Positions 5,583-8,113 of a stretch of DNA of 8,113 nt are shown in pieces. Position 1 is the stretch's first letter, and every line of letters starts with the position of its first letter. Source of the stretch: JBDTGE01 sp050742975 (GTDB lineage: Bacteria; Actinomycetota; Actinomycetes; Mycobacteriales; Jatrophihabitantaceae); contig JBOGDQ010000259.1 of NCBI GenBank assembly GCA_050742975.1, forward strand, positions 1-8,113. The letters run 5' to 3'. The notes beneath the pieces are model-generated. The model searched no databases and was not told where the DNA came from. It saw only the letters and a program-made list of their open reading frames with translations. Position numbers and translations under genes: made by a program.

Positions 5583-7306
5583 GGCGCCGACTCGGATCAC
5601 CAGACAAGGGCGCGAGCCTGATAATCGTACTCATCATCGTCACGGTCGTGAGCCTGGTCATGGGCGCGGTGCTGACGCTGGCCGACACGAACCTACGTGC
5701 GACCGTCCAGCTTCGGGATCAGACGAAGGACAACTACGGTGCGGACGCCGCAGCCCAGGCCGCCGTCACCCAGCTGCAGAACGGCAAGTTCGTCTGCAAG
5801 GACCCCAGCACCGCCAGCACAACGTCGTTCGGGACGGCGTCGACACCGTTCTACGCGCCCAGCCAGACCGAGCAGGGTCCGTTGAACGCGTCGGCATCGT
5901 GCGCGCCGGACAAGACGGACGGCGCGAACACAACCACGACGACCACCGGGTCCGGTGTCGGGATCGGCGGAGGCGACACCAACCTTCCGAGCTACGCGTT
6001 GCTCGCTATGGAGCCGAACAGCCTGTCCGAGGGGATCACCTTCCCGCAGAACAACAAGACGATCTGCATCGAGAACGGCAAGGTGGCGACCAACGCGGCC
6101 ATCAACGCGACGAACAACATCCTCGGTGTCCGCGTGGCCGGAACGGGATCGCCGTCCGACTGCTCGACCGGATCGGGAACCGGCCTGTCGATCCAGGCGT
6201 ACGGCGTGGGCTCACCGGCCAGTAGCGGCTGCCTCCCCAACAAGACGACCCAGTACAAGCCGACGCCGTGCCAGGACATGTCCTCACTGATCAGCACCCC
6301 GACCGCCCCGAAGCCCGACACCACGAGCATCGGCACGTTGAACCCGGCGCCGGTGTGCAAGACGAAGAGCGGCACGACCTACGCCGCGTTCGTCCCCGGC
6401 AAGTACACCAATGTGTCCCTGCTCAACTCTCCCTGCCCGGGGGGCACCGATTTCGAATGGTTCAGCCCGGGCACGTACTTCTTCGACTACGGGTCGACGC
6501 CGTGGCAATGGGCCACCACGCTGGTCGGCGGGACCCCTACCTCGGGCCCGAGCACGACGAACGCCGATGGCAGCGTCACCACGCCGGCGATCACGGGCGT
6601 TGTCGCGACGTCGGCCAGCAGCCTGCCCGGCCTGGCCGGCATCGCCTCCTGGCCGAGCTCGTCGTCGCAGCATCCGAACGCCTGCGCCGACCCGTCCGCG
6701 CAGAAGCAATATCCGGGCATCGAGTTCGTGTTCGGTGGCACCAGCACCTTCATGCCCAACCAGTTCGGCAACGCCGAGCTCTGCGGCACCTACGACGCGA
6801 ACAACCCGCCGATCGCGATCTACGGGACATCGAGCAGCTCCGACGTGCCTGGCGTATCCGCCGAGACGCTCTGCAAGAACGGCGCGAGTGCGGTCACCTG
6901 CACGGCTGCGACCCCCACGGCGAACGGGACATTGATCAACCCGACCCCGAACGGCCAGGCGCAGTTCTACATCAAGGGCTTCGTGTACGCGCCTGCGGCG
7001 CCGATCACCTTGAACCTCAAGAACTCGAACGGGCAGATCTTCAACTGGGGCGTCGTCGTATGGAACTTCAGCCTCAGCGTGAACGGCTCGTCGCCGACCG
7101 TGCCCTTCATTCAGTTGCCCAGCCCGAACCAGGGTTTCACGCAACAGACGACCACGACCTACACGATCCGATACATCAATGTCTGGACGTGCGCTGCGTC
7201 GGCTGGCTCATGTCCCCAGTCCGGCCCGCCGAACGCAACCGTCAAGGTGCAGACAAAGGCCGACGGCACCAGTCCCAAGGTGCTGAGCTGGAGCGAGCAG
7301 CGCTGA
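5579..7306 (+). CDS. Large PilX/GspK-like minor prepilin, candidate tip protein
   Basis: This protein has 575 residues from the GTG start. The N-terminus MRRRLGSPDKG then ASLIIVLIIV is a basic leader ending in Gly11, followed by a hydrophobic helix to about residue 35. The +5 position is Ile16, so the Glu usual in pilins is missing, as in GspK and some PilX proteins. The exported part is rich in Ser, Thr, Asn, Gly and Pro and has 14 cysteines (73, 108, 163, 195, 218, 231, 260, 286, 369, 402, 432, 441, 538, 545). A Thr6 run followed by Gly-rich sequence (118-132) looks like a linker. Further on are FSPGTYFFDYG (295-305), GIEFVFGG (380-387) and a strand-rich stretch at about 460-502, which read like an extracellular beta fold. 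The C-terminus is VLSWSEQR. It follows two prepilin genes and precedes pilD. The likely role is a tip cap or adhesin. It could instead be a membrane-anchored surface protein not cut by PilD. Confidence 0.75.
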   Translation: MRRRLGSPDKGASLIIVLIIVTVVSLVMGAVLTLADTNLRATVQLRDQTKDNYGADAAAQAAVTQLQNGKFVCKDPSTASTTSFGTASTPFYAPSQTEQGPLNASASCAPDKTDGANTTTTTTGSGVGIGGGDTNLPSYALLAMEPNSLSEGITFPQNNKTICIENGKVATNAAINATNNILGVRVAGTGSPSDCSTGSGTGLSIQAYGVGSPASSGCLPNKTTQYKPTPCQDMSSLISTPTAPKPDTTSIGTLNPAPVCKTKSGTTYAAFVPGKYTNVSLLNSPCPGGTDFEWFSPGTYFFDYGSTPWQWATTLVGGTPTSGPSTTNADGSVTTPAITGVVATSASSLPGLAGIASWPSSSSQHPNACADPSAQKQYPGIEFVFGGTSTFMPNQFGNAELCGTYDANNPPIAIYGTSSSSDVPGVSAETLCKNGASAVTCTAATPTANGTLINPTPNGQAQFYIKGFVYAPAAPITLNLKNSNGQIFNWGVVVWNFSLSVNGSSPTVPFIQLPSPNQGFTQQTTTTYTIRYINVWTCAASAGSCPQSGPPNATVKVQTKADGTSPKVLSWSEQR

Positions 7307-7313
7307 GGGCACA

Positions 7314-8113
7314 ATGATCGGCGTGCATCCTCTGGCGCTGTGGGCGATCCTCGCGGGGATCTTCGGGCTGGCCATCGGGTCGTTCCTCAATGTCGTGATC
7401 TATCGCGTGCCGGTGGGTGAGTCCGTCGTCAGCCCGCCGTCGCGCTGCCCGTCCTGCGGCAACACGATCCGCAACCGGCACAACGTCCCGGTGCTCGGCT
7501 GGCTGATGCTGCGCGGCAGATGTGCAGACTGCGCCAACCCGATCAGCGTGCGCTACCCGATCGTCGAGGCGGCAACTGCGGCGCTGTTCGTCGTGATCAC
7601 CCTGCGCATCGCGCACCTGCACCTCGGCGCGGCCCTGCCCGCCTACCTGTATCTCGCGGCCGCCGGGCTCGCGCTGTCGCTGATCGACGTCGACCACAAG
7701 CGGCTGCCCGACGCGATCGTGCTGCCGTCCTACGCCGTCGTTGCCGTGTTGCTGACCATCGCCTCCGCGAGCACGCACGACTGGTGGGCCCTTGCGCGCG
7801 CGGCCATCAGTGCCGCCGCGCTGTTCGCGTTCTACTTCGCGACAGCCTTCGCCTATCCGGCAGGGATGGGCTTCGGCGACGTGAAGCTGGCCGGAGTGCT
7901 GGGCGGCCTGCTCGGGTACCTGTCCTGGTCGGCGCTGGTCGTCGGCGCGTTCGCGGGCTTCCTGCTCGGAGCGATCGTCGGAGCCGCGATCATCGCCATG
8001 CGACGCGGCGGCCGCAAGTCCGCCATCCCGTTCGGTCCGTTCATGATCGCCGGCGCCGTGCTGGCCCTCTTCGTGGCCCGGCCGGTCGCGGACGCCTACC
8101 TGCGCCTCACCGG
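7314..8113 (+). CDS. pilD: Prepilin peptidase / N-methyltransferase PilD (3' end cut by window)
   Basis: This is an inner-membrane aspartyl protease that removes prepilin leaders, usually with N-methylation of the new N-terminus. The frame is open from ATG 7314 to the window edge, giving 266 codons and no stop; the family is usually about 250-290 residues, so little is missing. GSFLNVVIYRVP at 22-33 is the family's N-terminal signature. The zinc-type cysteines are at 45, 48, 70 and 73 (CPSC and CADC), so the methyltransferase half is intact. The catalytic pair is Asp125 in LIDVDHKRLPD (123-133) and Asp189 in GMGFGDVK (184-191). AIPFGPFMIAG follows near residue 237. About six to eight hydrophobic segments are visible. 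GAGGG-like sequence at 7305-7309 lies 4 bases before the ATG. A GTG at 7323 is a weaker alternative. The start is 7 bases after the preceding stop. Its place after three prepilin genes gives it its substrates. Confidence 0.95.
   Translation, partial: MIGVHPLALWAILAGIFGLAIGSFLNVVIYRVPVGESVVSPPSRCPSCGNTIRNRHNVPVLGWLMLRGRCADCANPISVRYPIVEAATAALFVVITLRIAHLHLGAALPAYLYLAAAGLALSLIDVDHKRLPDAIVLPSYAVVAVLLTIASASTHDWWALARAAISAAALFAFYFATAFAYPAGMGFGDVKLAGVLGGLLGYLSWSALVVGAFAGFLLGAIVGAAIIAMRRGGRKSAIPFGPFMIAGAVLALFVARPVADAYLRLT

Noticed and set aside
5927..5974. Possible simple-sequence repeat behind the Thr6 and Gly-rich run
   Set aside because: The Thr codons vary (ACA, ACC, ACG), so there is no uniform DNA repeat that would slip and cause phase variation. 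It is a protein-level linker.
6268..7317. A 349-residue + strand frame and a 286-residue minus frame (6284-7144) overlapping the large minor-pilin gene
   Set aside because: Both are Arg/His-rich out-of-frame readings of the same DNA with no ribosome site or motif. The 5579-7306 frame has a prepilin-like N-terminus and fits the operon spacing.
1..8113. Search for CRISPR arrays, tRNA or rRNA genes, insertion sequences or attachment sites
   Set aside because: No spaced direct repeats, cloverleaf-like segments, transposase motifs or terminal inverted repeats are visible. The window is a continuous pilus operon.

Overview
The window is GC-rich, with coding sequence strongly biased to G or C at third codon positions. 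All eight genes lie on the + strand in one almost gapless cluster. They encode a type IV pilus: major pilin, retraction ATPase, extension ATPase, platform protein, three minor prepilins and a prepilin peptidase. The long basic pilin leader, the paired cysteines in the pilin, the Ser/Thr/Asn-rich minor pilins and the GC-rich coding style all suggest a high-GC Gram-positive (actinobacterium, monoderm). No secretin or outer-membrane gene is visible, which fits, but the genus cannot be fixed from this sequence.

Layout: a small GspG-like major prepilin (5-319) is followed by an 83-base spacer with a perfect 14-bp hairpin. Next come pilT (403-1503), pilB (1500-3281) and pilC (3283-4488), which form the motor and inner-membrane platform. 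Three minor-prepilin-like genes follow (4492-4923, 4920-5582, 5579-7306). The last of these encodes a 575-residue, 14-cysteine protein that lacks the usual Glu at +5. The cluster ends with pilD (7314 to the window end), which is open at the right edge.

How the genes work together: PilD removes the prepilin leaders and, with its zinc-type N-terminal region intact, probably N-methylates the new N-termini. PilB powers extension through PilC, and PilT powers retraction. The small pilin should form the fibre, while the minor pilins prime it and probably form its tip. PilT carries the C-terminal AVRNLIKE box, so a retractile type IVa-like pilus is a better reading than a type II secretion or Com-type pseudopilus. 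Alignment proteins PilM, PilN and PilO are not in the window and would have to lie outside it.

Gene junctions are very tight: ATGA, ATGA and GTGA overlaps occur at three of them, and gaps of 1, 3 and 7 bases at the others. Only pilA is separated, by a hairpin without a T tract, which could set a high pilA to machinery ratio. Most of the system is recognisable. The least described parts are the large cysteine-rich candidate tip protein, the minor prepilin with Glu at +1, and a run of rare codons inside pilC that contains the only in-frame TTA I found.
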